Shown here: positions 52,991 through 62,308 of the stretch, piece by piece
Layout of the letters: every line of letters starts with the position of its first letter
How positions within the stretch are numbered: the first letter of the stretch is position 1
Origin: Paenibacillus periandrae
Lineage (GTDB): Bacteria; Bacillota; Bacilli; Paenibacillales; NBRC-103111
Direction of reading: 5' to 3'
Assembly (NCBI RefSeq): GCF_022458865.1
Contig: NZ_JAJNMU010000023.1
Coordinates: forward strand, 122,260 to 186,259
DNA: 64,000 nucleotides
Program-made: the position numbers and the translations under genes
The notes under the pieces: model-generated
The model's database searches: none
Told to the model about the DNA's origin: nothing
What the model saw: the letters and a program-made list of their open reading frames with translations, nothing else

Positions 52991-53887
52991 CTAGAACACC
53001 CTGCTCATTTTTCGACTGAAATAATAGTACACGACCGTAATCGCTCCGACGATGACCGCGGTTGCGAAGCCTACCGCACTGCCATAACCGATCTGTTGAA
53101 CGGTGGGCGACCCTGTGGATACCGGGAAAAGCAGCTTGTAAAGATACAAATACATCACTTCCGTGCGGCCGATCGGACCACCCTCCGTCATGACCATAAT
53201 GCTCTCATAGCCTTTTAGCGAAGCGATGATTGCGAGCATAATGATCATCTGCATTACCGGGCCGAGCATCGGAATCGTAATATACCGGAAGCGCTGCCCC
53301 GCATTGGCCCCGTCAATCGCCGCACTTTCGTACAGATCGTTCGGAATACTTTGCAGTCCCGCCAGGAACAGCAGCATATAGTTCCCGACCGCCCCCCACG
53401 CAGCAACGATAATGACCGTCAGCATCGCGTATTTCGGACCGAGCCATTCGATCGGCCGGGAAATAATCGAATACTGAAGCAGCAGCTGATTGACCATGCC
53501 GTTATAGGAGTTAAAAATAATATAGAACACGACGGAGATGACTGCTGTACTAATGACCGTCGGCATAAAATAGATCGCCCGCAGTAGTCCACGCCCACGC
53601 AGCTTACCGTTAAGAATGACCGCGAGCAGCAGCGAAAGCGGAATCGTGATGATCAGCTTGCCCGCAGCGTAAATGAACGTATTTTTGACCGATTCCCAAA
53701 ACTGTACGTCGTTCGCAAGCCTGCGGAAGTTATCAAGCCCGACAAACAATTGTTCGCCATAGCCCGGGTAATCGTAGAACATGTAACGCAGCACCCAGAA
53801 CAATGGGTATATGCCCAAGACGAGGGTCAGGATGACACTCGGAAAAAGAAAGATCGTGTTTTCACTCAGCCGTCTCCATGCGGACAT
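52991..53887 (-). CDS. Sugar ABC transporter permease, MalF/UgpA type
   Basis: A 298-residue CUT1 permease. EAA loop: YESAAIDGANAGQRFRYITI then PMLGPV. Six membrane helices. It lies between the binding-protein gene (108-base gap) and the MalG-type gene. Confidence 0.92.
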   Translation of the reverse strand: MSAWRRLSENTIFLFPSVILTLVLGIYPLFWVLRYMFYDYPGYGEQLFVGLDNFRRLANDVQFWESVKNTFIYAAGKLIITIPLSLLLAVILNGKLRGRGLLRAIYFMPTVISTAVISVVFYIIFNSYNGMVNQLLLQYSIISRPIEWLGPKYAMLTVIIVAAWGAVGNYMLLFLAGLQSIPNDLYESAAIDGANAGQRFRYITIPMLGPVMQMIIMLAIIASLKGYESIMVMTEGGPIGRTEVMYLYLYKLLFPVSTGSPTVQQIGYGSAVGFATAVIVGAITVVYYYFSRKMSRVF

Positions 53888-53995
53888 ACGTCCTTCTCCT
53901 CCTCCATAGTTTCTCTATAGCTATACTAAATGTCTGCTTCCACCCTGAAATGGGCGTATGCGGTCGGCAAAGAGCCTTCGCTGAACCCTCGCCGC

Positions 53996-55369
53996 TTATT
54001 TACCTTGCAGCTTGGCCGGATCAAAGCCCGGGTTCGGCACGACCTTTACGTCGCCCTTCTGGATTGCTTTATCCAAAGCAGTATTGTAGCGAGTATTCAA
54101 ATCTCCAACGATCTTCGCCAAATCTCCGCCGGTCAGCATGTATTTGAAGAAGGCGTCCGCATAATTCATGCCTTCAGGCGTCACGTTAGGCGATACCGGC
54201 CAGAGCGAGTCCATCTTGCCGGCCAGAAAGCCTTCCATACCCGGAATTTGAGGCTTCTTCGCTTTTTCAGCGATGCTCGGCACGACCGCGATGCCAAAGC
54301 CCTTCTCGTGGTAGGTCGTCAATACATCGTCGCCATACATGAATTGCATAAATTTCCAGGCTGCGTCCTTGTTCTGAGAGTTGTTGCTCAGCCCGAGCCA
54401 CGTGCCCGCCGAAACGATCTCAGATGTGCCGCCGCGCTTGCCGTCCAGCGTTGGCGCGAGCGCGCCCGCCCAGTTGATTTTTGTCGGGAACTGGTCCGTA
54501 TACACCCCCGGCTCCGTCGAGAAGGACAAGTACATGCCAATCTTGCCTGCCGCGAACTGTGCCCGCATCGGATCGATGTCAAGCGTCTCCGCTCCAGGCA
54601 AAATGCTTCCGTCATCATACATTTGCTTGAAGGATTTGATAGCCTCTGCGTACGGAGCAAAGTCAAATTTGCCGGTTTTGATGTCAAAGCCGAGTCCCTG
54701 ATGACCGCTAAGCGATAAAATTTCTCTTACAGAGCGGTCCATCGCGCTCTTCGGGTTTTTGAAGTTGAGCGCGAAGCCGTACACGCCGTCCTTTTTGCCC
54801 ACCTCTGTAATTTTCTTAGCTGTGTCCACCATTTCCTGAAGCGATTGCGGCGGATTCTGGACACCTGCCTTTGCGAACAAATCCTTGTTATACACAAGCC
54901 GAAGTGTAAGTCCGGTATTCGGAAGTGAATACAGCTTGCTGTCGAAGCGGTTGACCCCGTCGATCAGTCCAGTTGAGAACTTCGATTTCAGAGAGTCGGT
55001 CAAATACGTGTCGATAGAAGCCAGGTATCCTTTTTTGAAGAAGGTTTCGGTATTGGCGCTTTTCAAACGAAGCACGTCCGGTGCCTGATTGCTGGAGAAG
55101 GCGATATCAACGTTCTGATTATAGTTCTCGGACATGACCGTTAATTCAACCTCGATATTATCCTTGTTTGAAGTGTTAAACTGATTGATCAGCTCCTTGA
55201 TGTACTCCTGATCGTGACGGTCGTCCGTCCAATATTTGATGATCTTCTTCTGAGCCGGCTGCGGTGTCTGTCCGCCGCTTTCACCCGCATTCTTGTCTGG
55301 CTCGCCGCAGCCCGTCATGGCGACCGTCAATGCGACGCCAAGTCCGAGACCAACCATTTTTTTCATCAT
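53996..55369 (-). CDS. Extracellular solute-binding lipoprotein (family 1)
   Basis: A binding protein of about 457 residues. The signal peptide ends in the lipobox M-T-G-C with Cys at residue 21. The mature part is MalE/UgpB-like (IIKYWTDDRHDQEYIKELI near residue 43; AGTWLGLSNNSQNKDAAWKF near 325). ATG 55369 lies eight bases after AAGGGG; GTG 55375 is too close to it. First gene of the operon with the GH130 enzyme, so its ligand is probably a manno-oligosaccharide-like glycan. Confidence 0.9.
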   Translation of the reverse strand: MMKKMVGLGLGVALTVAMTGCGEPDKNAGESGGQTPQPAQKKIIKYWTDDRHDQEYIKELINQFNTSNKDNIEVELTVMSENYNQNVDIAFSSNQAPDVLRLKSANTETFFKKGYLASIDTYLTDSLKSKFSTGLIDGVNRFDSKLYSLPNTGLTLRLVYNKDLFAKAGVQNPPQSLQEMVDTAKKITEVGKKDGVYGFALNFKNPKSAMDRSVREILSLSGHQGLGFDIKTGKFDFAPYAEAIKSFKQMYDDGSILPGAETLDIDPMRAQFAAGKIGMYLSFSTEPGVYTDQFPTKINWAGALAPTLDGKRGGTSEIVSAGTWLGLSNNSQNKDAAWKFMQFMYGDDVLTTYHEKGFGIAVVPSIAEKAKKPQIPGMEGFLAGKMDSLWPVSPNVTPEGMNYADAFFKYMLTGGDLAKIVGDLNTRYNTALDKAIQKGDVKVVPNPGFDPAKLQGK

Positions 55370-55434
55370 TTGCACTACCCCTTTTCAGCTTGTTTGTGTT
55401 GCCTATGGTTTTATTATAGACTGCTCAAAAGAAA

Positions 55435-55461
55435 AAGAGAGTGGGGTGAGTCCACTCTCTT
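55435..55461 (-). terminator. Terminator of the secreted glycosidase gene
   Basis: AAGAGAGTGG and CCACTCTCTT form a perfect stem; on the minus strand it runs into TTTTCTTTT. It lies about 75 bases after the stop of the gene at 55535. Confidence 0.8.
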
Positions 55462-55534
55462 GGGTAACAAAACGATAATGGCCCGCACCTGAAGTGCATT
55501 CTCTACTGTATCTCCCGCATCTGGGTCAGGCTTT

Positions 55535-58165
55535 TCAATTAGTAACTAAAACATCGTCAAAATGTACATTTGCAGACGTTGTCCTAAATCCTATTTTCCC
55601 TGCTGCTAATTCTGTAACAGGATTGGTCCAATCCGTTTTTAATACGCCATCAACAAAGCCTTTAATATTGTTCCCTTGCATGACAGCTTTAACGGTATAC
55701 CACTGGTTCGGAGTAGCTGTGAAAGAGGTGCTCGATACGAGAGTCAGAGTTCCCCCTACACATTTGTAAAGCTCCAGCTTATTTGCCGATGAATTAATTC
55801 TATACATATAGTAATTGCTTGCATCCTGTACTCTAAATATAATTCCTGCGTTTGCGTCTGATATGGGGAGTTTCATTTTGGCTTCATATGCATAATCAGT
55901 CCATGAATTGCCGGCAGTAATGATGGATGCTGCTACAGCCTGCTGAGCCAAAACTTTAGTGCTATCCGTTACTACATTCCAGGTACCTGAAGCAGCTGTC
56001 CATCCCGTCATTGTTCCGTCTTCGAAATTGTCGCTGAATAGCAGGTTAGGAGTAACTAAAACATCGTCAAAATGTACATTTGCAGACGTTGTCCTAAATC
56101 CTATTTTCCCTGCTGCTAATTCTGTGACAGGATTTGTCCAATCCGTTTTTAATACGCCATCAACAAAGCCTTTAATATTATTCCCTTGTATGACAGCTTT
56201 AACGGTATACCACTGGTTCAGAGTAGCTGTGAAAGAGGTGCTCGATACAAGAGTCAGAGTTCCCCCTACACATTTGTAAAGCTCCAGCTTATTCGCCGAT
56301 GAATTAATTCTATACATATAGTAATTGCTTGCATCCTGTACTCTAAATATAATTCCTGCGTTTGCATCTGATATGGGGAGTTTCATTTTGGCTTCATATG
56401 CATAATTAGCCCATGAATTGCCTGCAGTAATAATGGATGCTGCTGCAGCCTGCTGAGCCAAAACTTTAGTGCTATCCGTTACTACATTCCAGGTACCTGA
56501 AGCAGCCGTCCATCCCGTCATAGTTCCGTCTTCGAAATTGTCGCTGAATAGCGACAGCTTGGTATTGGAAAATTTGATACCGCTTACATTGCTATTAACG
56601 TTAACTTTCAAGTCACTCAGGTTAGTTGCGAGCTTGCCTTTCACATACACATCTGAGAACGTGACACCGTTAACCATTCCGCCTTTGGTGGCATTCCCGG
56701 AAATTCTGGATTGCTCAGATCCCAGCTCGCGAACATTAATATTCTTTAATATAACATTGTTTACATTGCCGGAAGTACTGGTAGAAACTCCAAGCCAATA
56801 GTTCCCGAATTGATTGATACCGACTCGTTCGATGTCGATATTCTCAAACGTAATATTTTGAGCGTAACCTTCCTCCGGAAGCGTATTATACTGATAACCA
56901 TGATCAATCAGCAATGCCCGGGCGCTTTGATACACATACGAATTTCGGATGGTCACTCCGATCTGCGGCTGGGCTACCCCCATGCCAATCTTGAAAGCCG
57001 CGCATCTTGTCCATGCAAAAGCGTCATCGAAGACCACATTTTCCAAATGTTCAAGCGCTCCCGGCCACCCTTTGGACATCCCCGTTTGCAGCCAGGTTTT
57101 GGTAGAGTACGTGTCATCATCCGATATGGCAATCGCATGTTTAACAAGCACGTTCTGACTCTCGTTTATATCGATAACATCATTCTCGATTTTGTATAAA
57201 TCCTGGAATCCCTTGAGATTTTTTATGGTAACATTGTCGGAACGCACAACCATGAACGACCAGAAGCCGGCATCCCGCAATATTAAACCATCAAAATTAA
57301 AATTTGTGGTTGCGAGCGGGACCAACAGGTTATTTATTAATCCTTCATTTTTATTCGGTGCCGGCATCTTTCGCTCTCGCATCGCTATGCCTTTGCCATC
57401 AATGGTTCCCCGTCCCCGTATGGTGATATTGCTGGAGTCTACGGCAGTACGAATAAAATACGTTCCATCCGCATTTCGAGAATCCTTCCGAAAATCTATC
57501 ACGTAGTCTTCGCCCTTGCCTGTGCCGACAATGACGGCGCCTCCGGCCAGGTAAAAGGTCACATTGCTTTTTAACGTCAGGTTCCCACTCTTATACACAC
57601 CGGCCGGAACAAATACAATGCCACCCCCGGCCCCGTTTGCATCATCAATGGCCTTCTGAATAGCTGTCGTTGCCATTGAAGTTCCCGTACTGTCTGCATT
57701 GTATGGTGAACTGGTCACATTATAGATTCCAGTTCCTGAAGATGCCGGAATATCAGTTTCTAAAGGATCTGCTGCTATTACCATCTTTTTCAGATCATTG
57801 ATTTTTACAATGACATACGTTGAAGATGAAAGACTAAAAGTCAACTTATTTCCACTGACTGTACCCACGATGTTTTTGGCCATAGGACTGATGGAATAAG
57901 ATGTAATATTCTCGCTTGCAGTAACTTCGATACTAACTGTTCCAGAAAAAGAAAATTCAGCGTAATCATAATCTGGCAGGTAGCTTATTACAGGAACACT
58001 GGCATTATCAGCTTTTAATGAAAAAACACTAGATGCAGTATAAATTGAAGGCATAGGGTAGTTTTGAATCGTAGCGGCTGCATGAGATGTCTGAGGTAAA
58101 AACCCTGTGATTGAGATCATTAAGGTAAGCAATAATAAAAGACTAAATACTTTTCTTTTAAGCAT
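55535..58165 (-). CDS. Secreted GH28/pectate-lyase-like beta-helix protein with two C-terminal carbohydrate-binding-like modules
   Basis: 876 residues. Signal peptide 1-29 (FSLLLLLTLMISI, cleavage near SHA-A). A beta-rich N-domain follows (~30-140). Then comes a right-handed parallel beta-helix (~150-530) with ATTAIQKAIDDANGAGGGIV at its start and repeated strands (RGRGTIDGKG, NVLVKHAIAISDDDTYSTKT), as in GH28-related polysaccharide-cleaving enzymes. Two 170-residue concanavalin-A-like modules end the protein, each beginning FSDNFEDGTMTGWTAASGTW. AGGAGG precedes ATG. It probably cleaves an extracellular plant-type polysaccharide. It stands alone with its own terminator. Confidence 0.85.
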   Translation of the reverse strand: MLKRKVFSLLLLLTLMISITGFLPQTSHAAATIQNYPMPSIYTASSVFSLKADNASVPVISYLPDYDYAEFSFSGTVSIEVTASENITSYSISPMAKNIVGTVSGNKLTFSLSSSTYVIVKINDLKKMVIAADPLETDIPASSGTGIYNVTSSPYNADSTGTSMATTAIQKAIDDANGAGGGIVFVPAGVYKSGNLTLKSNVTFYLAGGAVIVGTGKGEDYVIDFRKDSRNADGTYFIRTAVDSSNITIRGRGTIDGKGIAMRERKMPAPNKNEGLINNLLVPLATTNFNFDGLILRDAGFWSFMVVRSDNVTIKNLKGFQDLYKIENDVIDINESQNVLVKHAIAISDDDTYSTKTWLQTGMSKGWPGALEHLENVVFDDAFAWTRCAAFKIGMGVAQPQIGVTIRNSYVYQSARALLIDHGYQYNTLPEEGYAQNITFENIDIERVGINQFGNYWLGVSTSTSGNVNNVILKNINVRELGSEQSRISGNATKGGMVNGVTFSDVYVKGKLATNLSDLKVNVNSNVSGIKFSNTKLSLFSDNFEDGTMTGWTAASGTWNVVTDSTKVLAQQAAAASIITAGNSWANYAYEAKMKLPISDANAGIIFRVQDASNYYMYRINSSANKLELYKCVGGTLTLVSSTSFTATLNQWYTVKAVIQGNNIKGFVDGVLKTDWTNPVTELAAGKIGFRTTSANVHFDDVLVTPNLLFSDNFEDGTMTGWTAASGTWNVVTDSTKVLAQQAVAASIITAGNSWTDYAYEAKMKLPISDANAGIIFRVQDASNYYMYRINSSANKLELYKCVGGTLTLVSSTSFTATPNQWYTVKAVMQGNNIKGFVDGVLKTDWTNPVTELAAGKIGFRTTSANVHFDDVLVTN
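55541..56552 (-). repeat. Tandem 510-base duplication inside the glycosidase gene
   Basis: Unit 55541-56042 repeats as 56051-56552 with an offset of exactly 510 bases (170 codons). I count about 15 differences over about 500 bases, mostly synonymous. The unit encodes one whole C-terminal module. Confidence 0.92.
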
Positions 58166-58937
58166 AAATACCTCCTGAAAATATAAATTTTCACACTATG
58201 CATAGCAGAACGGTATACGCTATGCCGATGTACATGGAATAAATACTTATTCCGCGCCGTGTAGTGGCAGAACTGTAACCCGGCTTAATCGTAAGCATAC
58301 CAACTTTTTGACGATCGAGTAGCCCCTCCATCTTCCTCCTTTTGTCCAATATTTGATGACTGACTTCTTCCGCGCCGAGTCGCCTCTTTTTCTTCGCCTC
58401 ACCTCCACTGCAGGCGGTCATGCCAATGGCCTGAGTAGCCCAATCCAATGGTAACCGCTTTCATTTTTAACTCATTTTGAGTTATTTATATACTTATTAT
58501 AATTCCTGTATAAAATGGAAGGAGTGAGGTAAGCCCACGATCTAGGGATACAATTGTACTGTCCTCATGTATGCGATGGATCTAAAATAGTCGTAAACAT
58601 GAAGTAAACCCGGACTAATATCCGGGCCGGGTTTTCACATTTAACACACAGGAAAATTGCAACAAAAATTACTCTTCTGAATCTTATAATTTCATCTATG
58701 GAAAAATCGCCGCAGTTTTATTATATGTCGTTTCGCTATAGCATCCATACGCAGGAAATCACAAGCGTGTTGGCTCTTTTTTGGCTCAGCTCGTCGCCCT
58801 CGCGATTTCTGCACGCTGCTCTTTCAGCTTATGTTAAAATTAGACTTGCAGATAACCGACTCCATAATCTGAGTGGCTACGCTGCAGCTACGGTCCCCCA
58901 CCTGAAAAATTGTTGTTTTGCTTTTGTTGGGTTTTTA
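58166..58937. other. Intergenic region with one hairpin
   Basis: It should hold the promoter of the glycosidase gene. An 85-codon minus-strand frame at 58191-58448 has no ribosome site and no recognisable motif. AAACCCGG and CCGGGTTT at 58606-58634 form a possible terminator. Nothing else is supported. Confidence 0.5.
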
Positions 58938-59684
58938 TTACTGTGCAGTCAAGATGACAGGCCCCGCTTTCGTAATGGCAATTGTATGTTCATACTGAGC
59001 AGACAGCTTCCCGTCAGCGGTTCGCGCAGTCCAACCGTCATCGTCGATCGTCATGCGATATGTTCCCGTGTTCAACATCGGCTCAATGGTAAAAACCATT
59101 CCTTCCTTAAGGCGGAATCCTTTGCCCGGCGATCCGACGTGTGGAAAATTAGGCTCCTCATGCATGCTTCTACCCACTCCATGGGCAAGCAAATCGCGGA
59201 CGACGCCAAAACCGTTGTGTTCCGCATGTTGTTGAATCGCATGGACGACATCGCCGATCCGGCTGCCAACCGTTGCCCGTTCGATACCGATATACATGCA
59301 CTCTTTTGCGACCCGCATCAATTTCTCGGCTTCCTCCGTCACGGAGCCGACCGCATAGCTCCATGCGGAATCGCCAACCCAACCGTTCAGCTCCGCAACG
59401 ATATCGACGGTGACGATGTCTCCCTGACGTAGCGGCTTGCTGTTTGGGAACCCGTGCGCGATCACATCGTTCACGGAAGTGCACGTTGCATACCGGTAGC
59501 CATTGTAGCCCAAAGTGGGCGCCCTTCCCCCGGCTTTCACGATGAGCCGCTCTACTTCGTCGTTAATCTCCTGCGTCGTAATGCCCGGACAAATCATTTC
59601 GGCCACTCTTTTGTGGCATGACGCCACGAATTGCCCGGCTATTTTCATCTCTTCGATTTCCGCAGCCGATTTCAAAGTCACCAT
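58938..59684 (-). CDS. map: Type I methionine aminopeptidase
   Basis: A 248-residue metalloprotease that removes the initiator methionine from nascent proteins. All active-site residues are present at standard spacing: H77 (VIAHGFPN), D94 and D105 (VDIVAELNGWVGDSA), H168 (LAHGVGRSMHEEP), E201 (FTIEPML) and E232 (QYEHTIAI). ATG 59684 follows GGGAGG by ten bases; the longer frame from 59801 belongs to the overlapping TetR gene region. It sits one base after the TetR stop, an uncommon partner. A second, housekeeping map is likely elsewhere, beside the ribosomal genes. Confidence 0.93.
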   Translation of the reverse strand: MVTLKSAAEIEEMKIAGQFVASCHKRVAEMICPGITTQEINDEVERLIVKAGGRAPTLGYNGYRYATCTSVNDVIAHGFPNSKPLRQGDIVTVDIVAELNGWVGDSAWSYAVGSVTEEAEKLMRVAKECMYIGIERATVGSRIGDVVHAIQQHAEHNGFGVVRDLLAHGVGRSMHEEPNFPHVGSPGKGFRLKEGMVFTIEPMLNTGTYRMTIDDDGWTARTADGKLSAQYEHTIAITKAGPVILTAQ

Positions 59685-59685
59685 A

Positions 59686-60288
59686 TTATCGGCTCCCTCC
59701 CGGTAAAATTCCCGTAAGCAAAGTCTCCGCAGCCTCGTTGCCATCCATCTCTTCATGCTGATGATAAATATGCAAGCCAGCATAGCCGACCAGCGAGCCA
59801 ATCAGCATGTTGGCCGCCTTTTCGGGGCTTCGCCCGCCAGTGCATCCCCGCAAAATCTCCGCCAACGGTAAATACAGCTCTTCGTGGAACCGCTTGGACA
59901 GCTCCCTATAGCGGCCGCCGGGCAGCTGGTGGAAATTTTCAGTCGACATTTTGTACAGGATGAACACCGATAGATCCTCCGACCATTGGCGAAGCATGAG
60001 CACGATATAATGCCGCAGCCGTTCAGGCCATGGTCCTCCGCCGACCAAGGCGGTTTCCGTGACCGATTTCGCCTGTTCGAAAGCGCACCACAGTAAATCG
60101 TCAAACAATTCGTATTTATTTTTGTAATAATGATAAACCGTTCCGTAACCGAGTGCGGCTTGGGCCGCGACATCGCGCATCTCCATAGTTATGCCTTTAT
60201 CGATATACACCAGTGCAGCTGCCCGCAGAATTTGCTGGATCCGGATCGCACGAATCTCTTCGTTCTGCTCCTTCGTTCGGGGAGACAT
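59686..60288 (-). CDS. TetR/AcrR-family regulator
   Basis: A repressor of about 200 residues. HTH region: IRIQQILRAAALVYIDKGI, then AALGYGTVYHYYKNKYELFD with the recognition helix. The C-terminal ligand domain is not assignable. ATG 60288 follows AAGGAGGG; the frame further upstream runs into the promoter. It forms an operon with map and is probably self-repressing through the inverted repeat at 60308-60331. Confidence 0.9.
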   Translation of the reverse strand: MSPRTKEQNEEIRAIRIQQILRAAALVYIDKGITMEMRDVAAQAALGYGTVYHYYKNKYELFDDLLWCAFEQAKSVTETALVGGGPWPERLRHYIVLMLRQWSEDLSVFILYKMSTENFHQLPGGRYRELSKRFHEELYLPLAEILRGCTGGRSPEKAANMLIGSLVGYAGLHIYHQHEEMDGNEAAETLLTGILPGGSR

Positions 60289-60307
60289 GATCGGAAAGCC
60301 CTCCTTT

Positions 60308-60331
60308 TTTTGACCTACTGAAATGTCAAAA
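60308..60331. promoter_or_regulatory. Candidate TetR operator
   Basis: TTTTGAC and GTCAAAA flank ten bases immediately downstream of the -10 box of the TetR-map promoter, a position that would block initiation. Confidence 0.6.
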
Positions 60332-60333
60332 TA

Positions 60334-60362
60334 AGAATACAATAATTTTCCTTTTCAGTCAA
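60334..60362 (-). promoter_or_regulatory. Sigma-A promoter of the TetR-map operon
   Basis: On the minus strand TTGACT and TATTCT are separated by 17 bases, about 45 bases before the TetR start codon. Confidence 0.65.
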
Positions 60363-60594
60363 CCCGAATTTACTTCTAGAAGGTGACAATCCAGTTCACA
60401 TTATCGTACGCAAATGGTTTCTGAAACAAGAGAACTGGTTTACTCACACCCAGCACTCCTATCTCGCCATATTACTACATAAACTGACACAAAAAACATG
60501 AATTCGCAATACTTTAACCTAATTGATTGGATAATATGTAGTACAATGTAATAAGTCAGATGTATTCAAAACCCACATATTTCAAGGAGGCCAT

Positions 60595-60762
60595 ATGAGT
60601 ATTAATCTTTATAGCGAACTACGAAAATTTGATAATGAGGACTCGAAATTAAAATTGTTAATGAGAACTATTAAAGACTTATCAGAGGAAAAGAAAGATA
60701 GATCATTTTTAGAAAAATTAGTAAATAAAAAAGCGGAGATTCAATCCAAAATATGGAGGTAA
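60595..60762 (+). CDS. Small hypothetical protein, 55 residues
   Basis: A clean 55-codon frame preceded by AAGGAGG four bases before ATG. The peptide is charged and strongly helical (SELRKFDNEDSKLKLLMRTI, then DLSEEKKDRSFLEKLVNKK), with no membrane segment or cysteine. I do not recognise it. Composition is AT-rich. On its 3' side a piece of an SDR gene begins on the other strand almost at its stop codon. Confidence 0.6.
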   Translation: MSINLYSELRKFDNEDSKLKLLMRTIKDLSEEKKDRSFLEKLVNKKAEIQSKIWR

Positions 60763-60767
60763 TTGTT

Positions 60768-60868
60768 CAGACAATTTGCGGTCACCCCCTTTCCCTCCAA
60801 ACGGTGGGCCAGCTCATAGGTGAACAAAATGCTGGCTAGTTTCGACTGTGCGTACGCCTTTTCCGAAA
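60768..60868 (-). pseudogene. Short-chain dehydrogenase fragment
   Basis: The minus strand encodes AYAQSKLASILFTYELAHRL followed by EGKGVTANCLN, the catalytic Y-x-x-x-K helix region of an SDR oxidoreductase. Neither the cofactor-binding N-terminus nor the C-terminus is present. Confidence 0.8.
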
Positions 60869-60907
60869 ATATCATTTACATGGGGTCTGGTAGGACTAAA
60901 ATTCCCA

Positions 60908-62308
60908 TCATCCAATCCCTCTGTCTATATGAAGTGAATCTTGCTTATAGCCCATTCTATCATACTGCCATTCCGGCGCTTGGTACCGTTTCAGCAATTC
61001 GTGAAGCTTAAAGGCATAGCGCTCTTCCAAAGCTTCATTCCGAATGACCGACTTCTGATCAGGATCATTTGCCAGATCATACAACAAATGATGGTCAGGC
61101 GCGTTATGGTGCCTACGCGATCTTTCCGGTCTACGATAAACCGGCATCCGGGTTTGTGGCAAAAATACTCCGAGCTCGGCCTTCTCATACTGTCCGGGCG
61201 TTTGGGGAGATATGACCGGAGTTGCCGTGTGATGGTATGCTATAGAATCCGGTATCGGTTGGCGTGTATACGTATAACGGCCGTCTGTCAGACTAATGTC
61301 TTTGGCGAAGTAGCCATAGAGAACAGCGTCATGGTGCGTCCCATCCTCTCCCAGCAGGTGCACTAACGATTTCCCCTGCACATGCTCGGATGGAATGGCT
61401 CCGTGTAGCTCCAACAAGGTAGGCATCAAATCGATGGTAGTGGTTAGCGATTGTACTCGTTTACCATTCATTGGTGAGCCAGGCTGATATACCATAAGTG
61501 GAATATGCGCAAGCTTCCGATAGTCGAACATGTAGTTTTTGGCCCAATACCCGTAATCTCCGAGCAAGTGCCCGTGATCCGTCGTTAAAATAACCGTGGT
61601 GTCCTTCCACAAATCAAGCTCGTCCATCTTATCAAGTAATTTTCCCAGCCATATGTCGGCCATCGTCAAAGTCCCCGCATAGCATTTGCGATCAACGGAA
61701 GAATAGCTAGGCCAATCGAAATGATACGGCCCGCTCCAATCATCGGCGTAAAGCTCACGATATTTGTGCGGACAAACGAACGGTTCGTGGGGGTCGAATA
61801 CCTCCAAATGCATCAGCCAGTTATCTTGATCATGATTGTGCTGTAAAAAATCGATCGCCCGCATAAAGCATTGCGTGGTCGGATAATCCTCATCTCTCTC
61901 GAGGTTCATGCTGTGCCGGTTGACCCAATCCTGCCGACGGTTTTTCCCACGATATACAGGAATCTCAGGATCCTTCACGCGCGGCTGCCAAGGGTCGCTC
62001 TCCTGACCGCGCATAAACTCCCAGGTGTGAAAGGGTGTCTGGTAGCCTAAGCCCGACGCCTCAAAATAATGATAGTGATCTGTGATCATATGACAATAGG
62101 TTCCAGACTGCTTATTCAGCACCCGGGGATACACTTCGTCGAAGGGCTGCAGGGGACACCAGGAGGATTCCAGGAAATTGAGACGACCCGTCATCATATC
62201 CCTCCGGGCAGGCATGCACGGCAGACCAGCCATGGATGAGAAAATAACTGTTTTTCCCTGAGCCAGAGAAATTAAAATAGATTGGCGTGTTTCATTGCCA
62301 ATAGCCAC
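60908..62308 (-). CDS. Sulfatase-like hydrolase, N-terminally truncated
   Basis: A 466-residue frame of the alkaline-phosphatase/sulfatase superfamily. The formylglycine signature is visible as C-M-P-A-R (GLPCMPARRDMMTGR near residue 28). Later come EVFDPHEPF, TTDHGHLLGDYGYWAKN and TTTIDLMPTLLELHG. The usual N-terminal strand carrying the two metal-binding aspartates is missing: the frame begins at about the GNE...SLA helix and has no ribosome site. It directly abuts remnants of an MFS gene. Either the gene is broken at its 5' end or it starts at a site I cannot see; I favour truncation. Confidence 0.75.
   Translation of the reverse strand: MAIGNETRQSILISLAQGKTVIFSSMAGLPCMPARRDMMTGRLNFLESSWCPLQPFDEVYPRVLNKQSGTYCHMITDHYHYFEASGLGYQTPFHTWEFMRGQESDPWQPRVKDPEIPVYRGKNRRQDWVNRHSMNLERDEDYPTTQCFMRAIDFLQHNHDQDNWLMHLEVFDPHEPFVCPHKYRELYADDWSGPYHFDWPSYSSVDRKCYAGTLTMADIWLGKLLDKMDELDLWKDTTVILTTDHGHLLGDYGYWAKNYMFDYRKLAHIPLMVYQPGSPMNGKRVQSLTTTIDLMPTLLELHGAIPSEHVQGKSLVHLLGEDGTHHDAVLYGYFAKDISLTDGRYTYTRQPIPDSIAYHHTATPVISPQTPGQYEKAELGVFLPQTRMPVYRRPERSRRHHNAPDHHLLYDLANDPDQKSVIRNEALEERYAFKLHELLKRYQAPEWQYDRMGYKQDSLHIDRGIG

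Noticed and set aside
53930..54718. Plus-strand frame of 262 codons
   Set aside because: Antisense to the binding-protein gene, no plausible start signal or motif.
55535..56560. CRISPR-like or VNTR array
   Set aside because: Only two long units, in frame inside a coding gene; a domain duplication explains it.
58191..58448. Minus-strand frame of 85 codons upstream of the secreted glycosidase
   Set aside because: No ribosome site, no motif; it covers the region where the glycosidase promoter should be.
58698..59432. Plus-strand frame of 244 codons
   Set aside because: Largely antisense to map, whose catalytic residues are all present on the other strand.
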